A stretch of DNA of 64,000 nt from Variovorax flavidus (GTDB taxonomy: Bacteria > Pseudomonadota > Gammaproteobacteria > Burkholderiales > Burkholderiaceae_C). The notes under the pieces were generated by a model that did not search any database, was not told where the DNA came from, and saw only the letters and a list, made by a program, of their open reading frames with translations. The DNA lies in the NCBI RefSeq assembly GCF_030317145.1, contig NZ_JASZYE010000004.1, forward strand, positions 62,001-126,000. Reading direction: 5' to 3'. The translations under genes and the position numbers were made by a program. Shown in pieces: positions 18,458-29,092 of this stretch (its first letter is position 1; each line of letters starts with the position of its first letter).

Positions 18458-18715
18458 ATGGCACAGAAAAAAGGCGGCGGCTCTACGCGAAACGGGCGCG
18501 ATTCGAAGCCCAAGATGCTCGGCGTGAAGGCTTTTGGCGGTGAACTGATCAGCGCAGGCTCGATCATCGTGCGCCAGCGCGGTACCCAGTTCCACCCCGG
18601 CGTCAACGTCGGCGTGGGCAAGGACCACACGCTGTTCGCCCTGGTCGACGGCCACGTGTCGTTCGGTACCAAGGGTGCACTGAACAAGCACACGGTCAAT
18701 GTGACCCCGGCCTGA
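18458..18715 (+). CDS. rpmA: Ribosomal protein bL27
   Basis: This 85-residue protein has a flexible basic N-terminus ([27 protein letters not shown]) that reaches the peptidyl transferase centre. It lacks the N-terminal extension cleaved in Firmicutes. It follows rplU with a short spacer and is followed by a strong terminator at 18737. Confidence 0.98.
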   Translation: MAQKKGGGSTRNGRDSKPKMLGVKAFGGELISAGSIIVRQRGTQFHPGVNVGVGKDHTLFALVDGHVSFGTKGALNKHTVNVTPA

Positions 18716-18736
18716 GCCAGTCACTTCGATCTTTTC

Positions 18737-18767
18737 GAAGCCCCGCTTTGCCGGGGCTTCTTCATTT
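18737..18767 (+). terminator. Rho-independent terminator after rpmA
   Basis: GAAGCCCCG (18737-18745) and CGGGGCTTC (18752-18760) form a perfect 9-bp stem with a 6-base loop, followed by a T-rich stretch. It is only 17 bases before the obgE start, so obgE expression needs read-through or its own start signal. Confidence 0.85.
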
Positions 18768-18771
18768 GTAA

Positions 18772-19839
<1,068 letters not shown>

Positions 19840-19912
19840 GTTCCGGGTTCCGTTCGATGGCATTCCAGAGACAGTGATTCCGGCAAGCATTCCACGACCG
19901 CAACAGCTTTCA

Positions 19913-21058
19913 ATGACCTCTAGCACTGGTTCCACCGCCCTTCGTGATGCACGGCGCATCGTCGTCAAGGTCGGCTCCAGCCTCGTCACCAATGAAGGCC
20001 GTGGCCTCGACGAGAGCGCCATCGGCGAATGGTGCCGCCAGCTCGCCACGCTGGTGCGCGATGGGCGGGAGGTGGTGATGGTGTCGAGCGGCGCCATTGC
20101 CGAAGGCATGAAGCGACTGGGCTGGCGTGTGCGCCCGCACGAAATCCATGAGCTTCAGGCCGCCGCCGCTGTCGGCCAGATGGGACTGGCTCAGATCTAC
20201 GAGACCAAGCTGCGGGAGAACGGCATCGGCAGCGCCCAGGTGTTGCTGACCCACGCCGATCTTGCCGATCGCGAGCGGTACCTCAATGCACGCTCCACCC
20301 TCGTCACCTTGCTGGCGCTGGGCGTCGTGCCGGTCATCAACGAGAACGACACGGTCGTCAACGACGAGATCAAGTTCGGTGACAACGACACGCTGGGCGC
20401 GCTGGTCGCCAATCTGGTCGAAGCCGATGCGCTGGTGATCCTGACCGATCAAAAGGGCCTCTTCAGTGCGGACCCGCGCAAGGATCCCGACGCCCGCTTC
20501 GTGCATGAGGCGGCGGCCGGCGATCCCGCGCTCGAGGCGATGGCCGGCGGTGCGGGCAGCAGCATCGGCCGCGGCGGCATGATCACCAAGATCCTTGCCG
20601 CCAAGCGCGCTGCGGGTTCCGGCGCCTCCACCGTCATCGCCTGGGGCCGCGAGCCGGACGCGCTCTTGCGCCTGACGCGTGGCGAACCGATCGGCACGCT
20701 GTTGGTGGCACAGACCGCCAAGCACCAGGCGCGCAAGCGCTGGATGGCCGACCATCTGCAGTTGCGGGGTGCCGTTGTGGTGGATGCCGGCGCCGCCGCC
20801 AAGGTGCGCGGCGAGGGCAAGAGCCTGCTGCCGATCGGCATGACAGGCGTCGAGGGTGAGTTCTCGCGGGGCGACGTGATCGCCATCCGCGACGGGCAGG
20901 GCGCCGAACTCGGCCGCGGCCTGGCGAATTACTCGAGTGCCGAAGCGCGGATGCTTTGCCGCAAGCCTTCGTCAGAGTTCGAGCGTCTGCTGGGCTATGT
21001 TGCGGAGCCGGAAATGGTCCACCGCGACAACATGGTGCTGATGCCGGACGGCCGCTGA
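19913..21058 (+). CDS. proB: Glutamate 5-kinase
   Basis: ProB phosphorylates glutamate, the first step of proline synthesis. The 381-residue protein has an amino-acid-kinase domain ([52 protein letters not shown]) and a C-terminal PUA domain (about 285-375), as in the E. coli enzyme. The start is the ATG at 19913 ([18 protein letters not shown]); upstream codons overlap obgE and have no similarity. The stop is 4 bases before the convergent CNP1-like gene. Confidence 0.95.
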   Translation: MTSSTGSTALRDARRIVVKVGSSLVTNEGRGLDESAIGEWCRQLATLVRDGREVVMVSSGAIAEGMKRLGWRVRPHEIHELQAAAAVGQMGLAQIYETKLRENGIGSAQVLLTHADLADRERYLNARSTLVTLLALGVVPVINENDTVVNDEIKFGDNDTLGALVANLVEADALVILTDQKGLFSADPRKDPDARFVHEAAAGDPALEAMAGGAGSSIGRGGMITKILAAKRAAGSGASTVIAWGREPDALLRLTRGEPIGTLLVAQTAKHQARKRWMADHLQLRGAVVVDAGAAAKVRGEGKSLLPIGMTGVEGEFSRGDVIAIRDGQGAELGRGLANYSSAEARMLCRKPSSEFERLLGYVAEPEMVHRDNMVLMPDGR

Positions 21059-21062
21059 ACGC

Positions 21063-21656
21063 CTACTGGACCTCGCGGATCGGGTCCTTGATGTTCCTGA
21101 TCATCTCGCTGACGGATGCACGAGGGGCGTGACCGCGGCACAAGGCTTGCGCGGCCAGTTCCTTGGCGTATCGCGAGCTGAGGTTGTTGATGCGCTTCCA
21201 TTCCGGGTTGGCCACGTCGTGCCAGGTTCCCTGGTTGAAGCGGGCGTACTGCTTTACCTCTTCGGTCGAACAGCGCACGCCTTCGTAGAAGGCGTTGGAG
21301 GCACCGCCAGCCTTGTTGCTGGCCACGACGACATAGCGAACCACGCCGTCACCGGTCACGGAAATGGTGGCCGGGTCGACGCCGTAGTTGAGGCTCAGGT
21401 GCGGTGGCATCTCGATCGGGAGCAACCTCTTTTCCTCGAAGGCAGGGGGCGGCGGCAGTGCGCTTTCCTTCCATTCGTCGGGCTGTGCCGTCACAGTGGC
21501 CAGCGGCGGCATGCCGGCTTGCGCCCAGTCCCGGTTGTCGGTGTCCCTCGGGCCCGAGCTGCACGCGGAGAGCACGCATGCGACGGTGAGGACGAGAACA
21601 TGCTTAGCGCTGCACGTGAAGAGGGTCGCTGGGATCGGGCGCTGGATGAGAGGCAT
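21063..21656 (-). CDS. CNP1-like family lipoprotein
   Basis: This envelope protein of about 197 residues is of unknown role. Starting at ATG 21656, the N-terminus is a signal peptide with lipobox L-S-A-C (Cys32), so a lipoprotein is likely. The mature part contains [32 protein letters not shown] and a Cys ([15 protein letters not shown]), matching the CNP1-like domain. The chosen start overlaps the rppH coding end by 53 bases; no other in-frame start gives a complete signal peptide. It converges with proB. Confidence 0.7.
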   Translation of the reverse strand: MPLIQRPIPATLFTCSAKHVLVLTVACVLSACSSGPRDTDNRDWAQAGMPPLATVTAQPDEWKESALPPPPAFEEKRLLPIEMPPHLSLNYGVDPATISVTGDGVVRYVVVASNKAGGASNAFYEGVRCSTEEVKQYARFNQGTWHDVANPEWKRINNLSSRYAKELAAQALCRGHAPRASVSEMIRNIKDPIREVQ

Positions 21657-22254
21657 TGGGATTCGGGTCGAAACTGGCCCCCGGGGGCAGTTCGAAATGG
21701 GATTCATGGCCTGCAGCAGGCGGATGGCGCTCGAATTCGCGAGCGCGCACGTTGCTGCGCAGGAAGCGGTTGCGGAAATCCTGCCGAGGCAGGTAGCGAG
21801 CGAGTTCGGTCAGCGCCATCTCATAGACGCCGCGCTTGAACTCGACCACGACGTCCAGCGGGACCCAATAGTCGTGCCAACGCCAGGCGTCGAACTCCGG
21901 ATGGTCGGTGGCACGCAGGTTCAGATCCCAGTCGTGGCCGATGAGTTGTAGCAAATACCAGATCTGCTTCTGGCCCTTGTAGTGGCCGCGCGCGTCACGG
22001 CGGATGAACCGATCCGGCACCTCGTAGCGCAACCAGTCACGGGTACGGGCCACGATGCGCACATGCTCCGGATGGAGGCCTACTTCCTCGTGCAGTTCCC
22101 GGAACATGGCCTGCTCGGGACTTTCGCCGCGATCGATGCCGCCTTGCGGAAACTGCCAGGAATGGGTGCGAATGCGTTTACCCCAGAAAACCTGGTTTCT
22201 CTGGTTGAGCAGGATGATGCCGACGTTGGGCCTGAAGCCGTCCCGGTCGAGCAT
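21604..22254 (-). CDS. rppH: RNA pyrophosphohydrolase RppH
   Basis: RppH removes pyrophosphate from 5'-triphosphate RNA and so triggers mRNA decay. The 216-residue protein starts [17 protein letters not shown] at ATG 22254 and carries the Nudix box [17 protein letters not shown] followed by HEEVGL. E. coli RppH has 176 residues. The extra about 40 are a Pro/His/Asn-rich, probably disordered tail ([18 protein letters not shown] and on), and this tail overlaps the start of the CNP1-like gene. It is divergent from proS. Confidence 0.93.
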   Translation of the reverse strand: MLDRDGFRPNVGIILLNQRNQVFWGKRIRTHSWQFPQGGIDRGESPEQAMFRELHEEVGLHPEHVRIVARTRDWLRYEVPDRFIRRDARGHYKGQKQIWYLLQLIGHDWDLNLRATDHPEFDAWRWHDYWVPLDVVVEFKRGVYEMALTELARYLPRQDFRNRFLRSNVRAREFERHPPAAGHESHFELPPGASFDPNPNASHPAPDPSDPLHVQR

Positions 22255-22382
22255 AATCAAACCCCAATTTTTGAACTGAGTCGATTATGCATGCCGGGTT
22301 GCACTCGGCAAGCGACCCGTTCCAGGTCTTCTCCAGGCCTGCCCCCCAGTAATCCTACCTGTAGCCCTCAGCGCCGCGACCG

Positions 22383-24131
22383 ATGAAAGCTTCCCGATTC
22401 TTTGTCTCCACCCTCAAGGAAGCGCCGGCCGATGCCGAAGTCGCGAGCCATCGGCTCATGATGCGCGCCGGCATGATCAAGAAGCTCGGCACGGGCATCT
22501 ACACGTACATGCCGATGGGCCTGCGGGTCATCCGCAAGGTCGAGGCGATCGTCCGTGAGGAAATGAACCGGGCGGGCGCGGTCGAACTCACCATGCCCGT
22601 GGTGCAGCCAGCCGAATTCTGGGAAGAGAGCGGTCGCTTCCAGGGCTATGGCGCCGAACTGCTCCGCATCAAGGACCGGCACGAGCGCTCTTTCGTCATC
22701 CAGCCGACCAGCGAAGAGGTCGTGACCGAGATCGCGCGCCAGGAAATCCGCAGCTACAAGCAACTGCCGAAAAACTTCTATCAGATCCAGACCAAGTTCC
22801 GCGACGAGCGTCGTCCGCGCTTTGGCCTGATGCGCGGGCGCGAGTTCATCATGAAGGACGCCTACAGCTTCGACCGCGACCTGGATGCCGCCAAGGCCAG
22901 CTACCAGGTGATGGCGGATGCCTACCGCCGGATCTTCGACCGCTTCGGCCTTCGCTACCGGGCCGTGGCTGCGGACAGCGGCGCCATCGGCGGCGACGTC
23001 AGCCAGGAGTTCCAGGTCATTGCCGCGACGGGCGAGGACGCGATCGTCTACTGCCCCGACAGCGACTACGCCGCCAACATGGAAAAGGCCGAGGCGCTCG
23101 CACCGGCCGGTCCGCGGCCAGCAGCGGCCCAGCCCGCGACGAAGACACCCACCCCGGGCAAGAGCACCTGCGAGGACGTGGCTGCCCTGCTGGGCGTGCC
23201 GCTGTCGACCACCGTCAAGTCGCTCGTCCTGGCCACCGACATCGTGGATGCCGCCGGCAACATCAAGGGCTCCCAGGTCTGGCTGCTGCTCGTTCGCGGC
23301 GACCACGACATGAACGAGATCAAGGTGAGCAAGGTGCCGGGGCTGGACGACGGTTTCCGCTTCGCGACCGTCACCGAGATCAAGGACCACTTCGGCAGCG
23401 AGCCTGGCTACCTGGGCCCGCTCAACCTGAAGCAGGCCGTGAAGATCGTCGCCGACCGTGAAGTCGCCGTCATGGCCGACTGGATCTGCGGTGCGAACGA
23501 GGTCGATTTCCACATCACCGGCGTCAACTGGGTTCGTGACCTGCCCGAACCCGACGTGGTGGCAGACATCCGCAACGTGGTTGCCGGCGATGCCTCGCCC
23601 GACGGCAAGGGCCTGCTGGCGATCGAACGCGGCATCGAAGTCGGCCACGTGTTCGTGCTCGGCACCAAGTACAGCAAGCCGATGAATGCGACCTTCCTCG
23701 ACGAAGCGGGCAAGCCCCAGTTCCTCGAAATGGGTTGCTACGGCATCGGCATCACGCGGCTGCCCGCGGCGGCCATCGAGCAGAACAACGACGAACGCGG
23801 GATCATCTGGCCAGACGCGATCGCGCCTTTCACCGTGGTGGTCTGCCCCATCGGGATGGACCGCAGCCCCGAGGTCAAGGTCGCCGCCGAAGCGCTGTAC
23901 GAGCAACTGCTCACGGCAGGCGCCGACGTGCTGCTCGACGATCGCGGCGAGCGCCCCGGCGCGATGTTCGCCGACTGGGAACTGATCGGCGTGCCGCATC
24001 GCGTCGTGATCTCCGACCGTGGCCTCAAGGAAGGCCAGTTCGAGTACCAGCACCGTCGCGACACCGCCGCAACGAAGGTGCCTGTGGCCGGCATCGCAGA
24101 ATTCATCGCCGGCAAGCTGGCAGCGGCATGA
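22383..24131 (+). CDS. proS: Prolyl-tRNA synthetase (bacterial type with editing domain)
   Basis: ProRS charges tRNA-Pro. The 582-residue protein is the long bacterial form: class II catalytic core ([34 protein letters not shown] as motif 2; [12 protein letters not shown] near motif 3) split by an INS editing domain (about 240-390) that clears Ala-tRNA-Pro. A C-terminal anticodon-binding domain follows. Its stop overlaps the start of the next gene by four bases. The CGG tRNA-Pro at 16.8 kb is one substrate. Confidence 0.97.
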   Translation: MKASRFFVSTLKEAPADAEVASHRLMMRAGMIKKLGTGIYTYMPMGLRVIRKVEAIVREEMNRAGAVELTMPVVQPAEFWEESGRFQGYGAELLRIKDRHERSFVIQPTSEEVVTEIARQEIRSYKQLPKNFYQIQTKFRDERRPRFGLMRGREFIMKDAYSFDRDLDAAKASYQVMADAYRRIFDRFGLRYRAVAADSGAIGGDVSQEFQVIAATGEDAIVYCPDSDYAANMEKAEALAPAGPRPAAAQPATKTPTPGKSTCEDVAALLGVPLSTTVKSLVLATDIVDAAGNIKGSQVWLLLVRGDHDMNEIKVSKVPGLDDGFRFATVTEIKDHFGSEPGYLGPLNLKQAVKIVADREVAVMADWICGANEVDFHITGVNWVRDLPEPDVVADIRNVVAGDASPDGKGLLAIERGIEVGHVFVLGTKYSKPMNATFLDEAGKPQFLEMGCYGIGITRLPAAAIEQNNDERGIIWPDAIAPFTVVVCPIGMDRSPEVKVAAEALYEQLLTAGADVLLDDRGERPGAMFADWELIGVPHRVVISDRGLKEGQFEYQHRRDTAATKVPVAGIAEFIAGKLAAA

Positions 24132-24790
24132 GCCTTGTGGCGCGGACGCCAGCGTCCAGCCTTTCCCGACGACTGTGTCTCGGCGGCGCCGCTGCCGGGG
24201 CGATGTCCCTGATGCTGCCCCGCAGCGCCATGGCGGGTGCACAGATCGAGGAACCGCTGATCGATTCGGTCCGTACCGCGCTCAGCTCGGCGATCCACAA
24301 CAAGGCGCCGCCGGTGCCGGAGTTCGGCAGCACCGAGGCGCGCCTCGCCTACCTGCGATGGCTCGGCGAGATGAGCGAGCGCCTCAAGAAGAAACTTCCC
24401 GACTGGCCGACGCGCAAGGAATTCCTGCAGACCGTCTGGTACGAGGCGCGTCGCTCGGGGCTCGACGTCAGCCTGGTGCTCGGCCTGATCCAGGTGGAGA
24501 GCAACTTCCGAAAATTTGCCGTATCGAGCGCCGGCGCTCGCGGCTACATGCAGGTGATGCCCTTCTGGACGCGCGTCATCGGCGACGGCGATCCGTCGAC
24601 GCTGTTCCACATGCAGACCAACCTGCGATTCGGCTGTGTGATCCTGCGGCACTACCTCAATCGCGAGCAAGGCGACCTCTTCATGACGCTCGGCCGCTAC
24701 AACGGCAGCCGTGGCCGCTCGCCTTACCCCGACGCCGTCTTCGCGAACCAGCGGTTGTGGGTCTTCAAGGACCGCCGGCTGGAGGATTGA
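24128..24790 (+). CDS. Lytic transglycosylase (SLT domain) with twin-arginine-like signal
   Basis: This 220-residue periplasmic peptidoglycan-cleaving enzyme has the SLT block [29 protein letters not shown], with catalytic Glu124, and a late [10 protein letters not shown]. The N-terminus reads [25 protein letters not shown], a hydrophobic signal preceded by two Arg. This resembles a Tat signal (S-R-R-x-F-L) with Cys in place of Phe. It starts inside the proS stop (ATGA), so translation is coupled. Cleavage is probably after AMA at about residue 36. Confidence 0.87.
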   Translation: MSLVARTPASSLSRRLCLGGAAAGAMSLMLPRSAMAGAQIEEPLIDSVRTALSSAIHNKAPPVPEFGSTEARLAYLRWLGEMSERLKKKLPDWPTRKEFLQTVWYEARRSGLDVSLVLGLIQVESNFRKFAVSSAGARGYMQVMPFWTRVIGDGDPSTLFHMQTNLRFGCVILRHYLNREQGDLFMTLGRYNGSRGRSPYPDAVFANQRLWVFKDRRLED

Positions 24791-24793
24791 GCC

Positions 24794-26098
24794 TCAGCTC
24801 TTGCCCGCAGCGCTCGCGCGGGTGACCATCACCTGGTCGATGCGGAAGCTGTCCACGTCCATCACCTCGAAGGTGTAGCCGGCCCAGGTCACGCTGTCGG
24901 TCCGCTTGGGCACGCGGCGCAGCATCACCATCAGGAAGCCGGCGAGCGTTTCGTATTCGTCGTCATGGGGCAGCGAGTCGATGTCGAGTGCGCGCTGCAC
25001 GTCCTGGATCGGCGTCACGCCGTCGATCAGCCAGGAGTTCTCGTCTCGCTTGACGATCTGCTGCTCTTCATCCTGATCGCCGACCAGATCGCCCATCACC
25101 GTGCTCATCACGTCGTTGAGGGTGATCACGCCCACGACCAGGCTGTACTCGTTGACGATGATCGCAAAGTCTTCATGCGCCTGCTGGAACTGCTCCAGCA
25201 CTTCGGTCAGCGACAGCCGGTCGGGGATGACCAGCGCCTTGTGCAGTGGCAGTCCCTGGGAGAAGGACAGCGGCTGCCCGCTCAGCACGCGCTGGAACAT
25301 GTCCTTGGCGTCGACATAGCCCAGCACGTGGTCGATATCGCCCTCGCACACCGGGTAGGCGGAAAAAGGCTCGGCGACGATGCGCGCACGCAGCACGGAT
25401 TCCGGATCGTCCCGCAGGAACCACGCGATACGGTCGCGCGAAGTCATCACGCTGCTGACCAGCCGCGTGTCGAGTTCGAACACGTTGGCGATCACCTGCT
25501 GTTCCCGTTGGGCGAGGACCCCGGCGCGCGCGCCGGCTTCGGTCATGGCGAGGATGTCGGCCGAAGTGATCTTCTCGTCACGCTGGCTCGGCATGCCGAG
25601 CAGCTTGAACAGCAGGTCGGTGCTGACCGTGAAGAACCAGACGAGCGGCTTGAAGGTGGTGATCAGGACCTGCATCGGTCCGACCATGCGTACCGCGAGC
25701 TGCTCCGGGTTGCTCATGCCCAGACGCTTGGGAAACAGGTCCGCGAACACAAGGAACACCGCGATGATCGTGACGAAGGATGCGAGAAAGGCAGCGTTCT
25801 GCGACGCTTCCACGCTGAGCCACATTTCGAACAGGCGCGCGAAGTAAGGGCTGAGCGAGCCTTCGCCGACCACGCCGCCGAGGATGGCGACCGCGTTGAG
25901 GCCGATCTGGACGACGGTGAAATAGTGGCCGGGCTGCTCCTGGATGCGCATCACGCGCTCGGCGCGCACGTCGCCCTCGTCCGCCATCTGCCGCAGGCGC
26001 AGGCGACGGGAGGCCGCCAGTGAGATTTCGGCAAGAGAGAAAAAGGCGCTCGTTGCGATCAGCGCAACGAGGACCAGCAGGCTTTGAGTCAGGGTCAT
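24794..26098 (-). CDS. CorC/HlyC-type membrane protein (DUF21 + CBS pair)
   Basis: This 434-residue inner-membrane protein has three parts. An N-terminal DUF21 region (about 1-190) has four hydrophobic segments (LLVLVALIATSAFFSLAEISL first). A CBS pair (about 210-335; RDRIAWFLRDDPESVLRAR and EDFAIIVNEYSLVVGVITLNDVMS) follows. A C-terminal CorC_HlyC domain (about 350-430; WLIDGVTPIQDVQRALDI) ends it. The family is linked to Mg/Co efflux or resistance; hemolysin names are historical. The start is ATG 26098; ATG 26122 is also in frame. It converges with the transglycosylase gene. Confidence 0.87.
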   Translation of the reverse strand: MTLTQSLLVLVALIATSAFFSLAEISLAASRRLRLRQMADEGDVRAERVMRIQEQPGHYFTVVQIGLNAVAILGGVVGEGSLSPYFARLFEMWLSVEASQNAAFLASFVTIIAVFLVFADLFPKRLGMSNPEQLAVRMVGPMQVLITTFKPLVWFFTVSTDLLFKLLGMPSQRDEKITSADILAMTEAGARAGVLAQREQQVIANVFELDTRLVSSVMTSRDRIAWFLRDDPESVLRARIVAEPFSAYPVCEGDIDHVLGYVDAKDMFQRVLSGQPLSFSQGLPLHKALVIPDRLSLTEVLEQFQQAHEDFAIIVNEYSLVVGVITLNDVMSTVMGDLVGDQDEEQQIVKRDENSWLIDGVTPIQDVQRALDIDSLPHDDEYETLAGFLMVMLRRVPKRTDSVTWAGYTFEVMDVDSFRIDQVMVTRASAAGKS

Positions 26099-26147
26099 GG
26101 GTCGGTCAATGAAGACCGACATGGTGCCATGACCCGTCCGGCGCCTT

Positions 26148-27143
26148 CTATTGGACGAACCCGATGCGGCTCCGGGCGACGTTGGCACGCGGCAGATCGT
26201 CGACGCGAATCTCGTCGCGGCCGGCCAGCCGGGCGTTGCCGAAGCCGGTCATCAGCGCGCGGCGCATCTCGCGCGGGGCGAGCGTAGCCAGATGGTCGAG
26301 CACGTCGCCGGCGGGCTCCTCGGCCAGCAGCCGGCCCCAGTCGTGGTCGTTGCGGATCGAGATGTAGAGCTGACGCGCGATCTGGCGGGCGGCTTCGGGC
26401 GAAGGCGCCTCGATCTCGAATACGTTCATCCGGTTCAGGATGGGCTCGGGAATGCTGCGCTCATCGTTTGCCGTGGTGATCCAGATCACCTGGCTCGCGT
26501 CGATGGGCACTTCGGCGAATTCATCGACGAAAGCGTGCGCCGTGTCATGTTCGAGCAGGTTGTACAGCGCGCCGAGCGGGTCGTACTGGCTGTCGGCGCC
26601 GGCCTTGTCGATCTCGTCGATCACCATCACCGGGTTGGCGTACTGGCCGTCGACCAGCGCCTCGAACACCTTGCCCGGCTTGGCGCCCTTCCATTGCGAG
26701 GATGCACCCGAAAGCAGCCAGCCGGCGGTCATCGAATTCATCGGCACCAGGGACATGCCGGTGCCGAGCAATTCGGCCAGCTTCTTCGCGAAATGGGTCT
26801 TCCCGATGCCGGGCGGGCCGAGGAGCAGCATCGGCGTCACTTCCAGTCCATCGCGGCTGTCTTGCGCGAGCGCGACGTGGCGGCGCACGTCGTCGAGCAC
26901 CTCGGTGAAATTGGGCAATTGGGCATAGAGCGCGGCCATCTCGGGTACGCCGCTGGGCTTGACCTGGAAGCGGTCGGGACCGCGCTCGAGCATGCGCTCG
27001 TAGGTGGTCCGCAGGTGTTCGTGGTCGCGATCGGGGAGCTTGGCGAGCTTGCGTTCGACGTCGTGCGTCTGGAACACGCTGCGCAGATGGGCCACCGGCA
27101 ACTGGAACGCCGGCGTGGCGGGGACGAGACTGCGGGAATCCAT
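26148..27143 (-). CDS. Lon-like AAA ATPase without protease domain
   Basis: This 331-residue ATPase resembles the motor of Lon: a helical N-terminal part (about 1-90), Walker A LLGPPGIGKTHFAKKLAE, Walker B NPVMVIDEIDKAG, sensor VIWITTANDERSIPEPILNRM. A small C-terminal helical domain ends the protein. No Ser-Lys protease domain follows, so it cannot act alone as Lon. The start is ATG 27143, preceded by GGAGGTG at good distance. A TATGCT about 30 bases upstream could be its -10. Targets are unknown; the role may be unfolding or remodelling of proteins. Confidence 0.82.
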   Translation of the reverse strand: MDSRSLVPATPAFQLPVAHLRSVFQTHDVERKLAKLPDRDHEHLRTTYERMLERGPDRFQVKPSGVPEMAALYAQLPNFTEVLDDVRRHVALAQDSRDGLEVTPMLLLGPPGIGKTHFAKKLAELLGTGMSLVPMNSMTAGWLLSGASSQWKGAKPGKVFEALVDGQYANPVMVIDEIDKAGADSQYDPLGALYNLLEHDTAHAFVDEFAEVPIDASQVIWITTANDERSIPEPILNRMNVFEIEAPSPEAARQIARQLYISIRNDHDWGRLLAEEPAGDVLDHLATLAPREMRRALMTGFGNARLAGRDEIRVDDLPRANVARSRIGFVQ

Positions 27144-27252
27144 GGACACCTCCGGTTTCGAACACTCTTTGGACAGCATAAGCCGTGCCCGGGTTCGACG
27201 GGTGTCTACGTTTTCTCGCTTTTCAGGGTTTTGGGATTCTGTCGCGGCGCAG

Positions 27253-27753
27253 TCACACGCCGCCTTGCGGGTGGGTCGGATCGACCCACAGCACCGTATC
27301 GGGCTTTTCGACAGGCTCGATGTCCAAGTTGATCGCCACCGCCTGCCCGTCGCTGCGGCAGAGCACGCATTCGAGCGCTTCGGTCTCGCTGGCGTTGATT
27401 TCCTGGTGCGGCACGTAGGGCGGCACGTAGATGAAGTCGCCCGGACCGGCTTCGGCCGTGAATTCCAGCCGTTCGCCCCAACGCATGCGGGCGCGTCCCC
27501 GAACCACGTAGATCACCGATTCGAGATGGCCGTGATGGTGAGCGCCAGTCTTGGCATTGGCGTGGATGGTGACCGTGCCCGCCCAGAGCTTCTGTGCCCC
27601 GACCCGCGCGAAGTTGATGGCGGCGGCCCGGTTCATGCCCGGTGTCTGCGCGGTGTTGGTGTCGAGCTGGTTGCCCGGGATCACCCGCACACCATCGTGC
27701 TTCCAAGCGCCTTCGCCATGCGAATGCCCGTGATCGCCGTGATCGTGAGTCAT
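27253..27753 (-). CDS. Cupin-domain protein with His-rich N-terminus
   Basis: This 166-residue protein starts at ATG 27753. The first 14 residues, MTHDHGDHGHSHGE, hold five His and three Asp and look like a metal-binding tail. A single cupin barrel follows. Motif 1 GAHHHGHLESVIYVVRGRARMRWGE has the usual His/His/Glu metal ligands, and motif 2 GDFIYVPPYVPHQEIN has the last His. Near the end ALECVLCRSDG offers two Cys. Enzymatic activity cannot be told from the sequence; cupins range from dioxygenases to isomerases. Its upstream region is a structured repeat. Confidence 0.8.
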   Translation of the reverse strand: MTHDHGDHGHSHGEGAWKHDGVRVIPGNQLDTNTAQTPGMNRAAAINFARVGAQKLWAGTVTIHANAKTGAHHHGHLESVIYVVRGRARMRWGERLEFTAEAGPGDFIYVPPYVPHQEINASETEALECVLCRSDGQAVAINLDIEPVEKPDTVLWVDPTHPQGGV

Positions 27754-27781
27754 GCCCGCACCAGCAGCTTGAATTCCCGCG

Positions 27782-27876
27782 AAACACCGCGGAACCGGCT
27801 CCGCCGGTCCGCCGGTGTTGCCCCCGGCAGGGGGTAGGCGAAGCGACACGAAGTGCGCGCAGCCTGGGGGCGAGCC
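27782..27876. repeat. Structured intergenic repeat, full copy
   Basis: This segment of about 95 bases between grxD and the cupin gene folds into several stems. AACACCG (27783-27789) pairs with CGGTGTT about 23 bases on, enclosing ACCGG/CCGGT. CCCCC (27821-27825) pairs with GGGGG (27830-27834). A third part has GGCGAAGCGACACGAAGTGC and ends AGCCTGGGGGCGAGCC. Its two ends reappear at 36268-36309. I recall near-identical elements as common intergenic repeats in Comamonadaceae. Confidence 0.65.
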
Positions 27877-27880
27877 ATGA

Positions 27881-28207
27881 TCACGCAGGGCTGTTGTTCA
27901 GCATCTGCTGCAGCTCGCCGGATTCGTACATCTCCATCAGGATGTCCGAACCGCCGACGAACTCGCCCTTCACGTAGAGCTGGGGGATGGTCGGCCAGTT
28001 GCTGTATTCCTTGATGCCCTGGCGGATGGCGTCGTCTTCCAGCACATTGACGGTCTTGAGCGTTCGCGTGTCGACACCCACGGCCTTGAGGATCTGGATC
28101 GCGCGGCCGGAAAAACCGCACATCGGGAAGCTGGCGTTGCCCTTCATGAAGAGCACGAGGTCGTTGGTCTTGACGAGGTCGTCAATGCGTTGCTGGGCTT
28201 CGGACAT
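27881..28207 (-). CDS. grxD: Monothiol glutaredoxin Grx4 type
   Basis: This 108-residue monothiol glutaredoxin has the CGFS active site (Cys30-Ser33), the WPTIPQLYVKGEFVGGSDI block for glutathione binding, and the C-terminal GELQQML. The family carries 2Fe-2S clusters, often with BolA. CAGGAGAT precedes the ATG. It is the last gene of hemA-prfA-prmC-grxD. Confidence 0.95.
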   Translation of the reverse strand: MSEAQQRIDDLVKTNDLVLFMKGNASFPMCGFSGRAIQILKAVGVDTRTLKTVNVLEDDAIRQGIKEYSNWPTIPQLYVKGEFVGGSDILMEMYESGELQQMLNNSPA

Positions 28208-28237
28208 GGGGATCTCCTGGAAATTGGGCTGGGCGGA

Positions 28238-29092
28238 TTATTTCACCGTGCGCCAGATCCCGCCGGAACATCGTGCGATGCCGGCGAGGTCGTTGCGGCT
28301 TTGGACCTCGGCAAATCCGCGGCGCGCGAGCAATTGACGCACCGTCTCTGCCTGGTCATAGCCGTGTTCGAGCATCAGCCAGCCGCCGTCCGCCAGATGG
28401 TCCGGTGCTGACTCGACGATGCGGCGGATATCGTCAAGGCCGTCGGCGCCGGAAACGAGCGCCTGGACCGGTTCGTGGCGCAGGGCGGGCAAGTGGGAGT
28501 CGCCAGCGGCGATGTAGGGCGGGTTCGAGACGATCAGGTCATGACCCGTGCCCGCGCCGGCCAGCCAGTTGGCCTCCTTGAAGCGCACCGGCAGCCCGAG
28601 CCGAGCCGCGTTGGCGCTCGCGACGGCGAGGGCGTCGGCGCTGGCATCGACGGCCGTGACCGTTGCATCAGGGCGAGCGTGCTGGATCGCCAGTGCGATC
28701 GCGCCGCTGCCGGTGCCGAGGTCCAGAACGGAGGGCACCGTCCGGCCATCCAGGCACTGCAGCGCCCATTCGACCAGCGTTTCAGTGTCGGGTCGGGGCA
28801 CCAGCACCCGCCGATCGACCTGCAAGCCGAGTCCGTGAAATTCCTTCTCGCCGACCAGATAGGCCACCGGCTCGCCCTCGACCCGTCGCGCGCACAACTG
28901 GGCAAATGCAGGCCAAACCTCAGCGGTGAGCACATCGGTGTCGTGCGCCATCAGCCAGGCTCGCTCGCTCCCGCTTCGACCCAGCACGTGCAGCAAAAGC
29001 AGCTGGGCGTCGAGCCGCTCGACGCCCAATCCCGCGGCGGCGGCCAGCATCTGGACCGCGGTGGACGGCAATGGCGTGTCTGAAGTCGTCAC
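28238..29092 (-). CDS. prmC: Release-factor glutamine methyltransferase
   Basis: PrmC methylates the GGQ glutamine of RF1 and RF2. The 284-residue protein has an N-terminal helical domain (about 1-90) that recognises release factors. A Rossmann methyltransferase domain follows with SAM motif [15 protein letters not shown] and catalytic NPPY ([12 protein letters not shown]). The start is the GTG at 29092, overlapping the prfA stop by four bases (GTGA). Its substrate RF1 is encoded directly upstream. Confidence 0.95.
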   Translation of the reverse strand: MTTSDTPLPSTAVQMLAAAAGLGVERLDAQLLLLHVLGRSGSERAWLMAHDTDVLTAEVWPAFAQLCARRVEGEPVAYLVGEKEFHGLGLQVDRRVLVPRPDTETLVEWALQCLDGRTVPSVLDLGTGSGAIALAIQHARPDATVTAVDASADALAVASANAARLGLPVRFKEANWLAGAGTGHDLIVSNPPYIAAGDSHLPALRHEPVQALVSGADGLDDIRRIVESAPDHLADGGWLMLEHGYDQAETVRQLLARRGFAEVQSRNDLAGIARCSGGIWRTVK

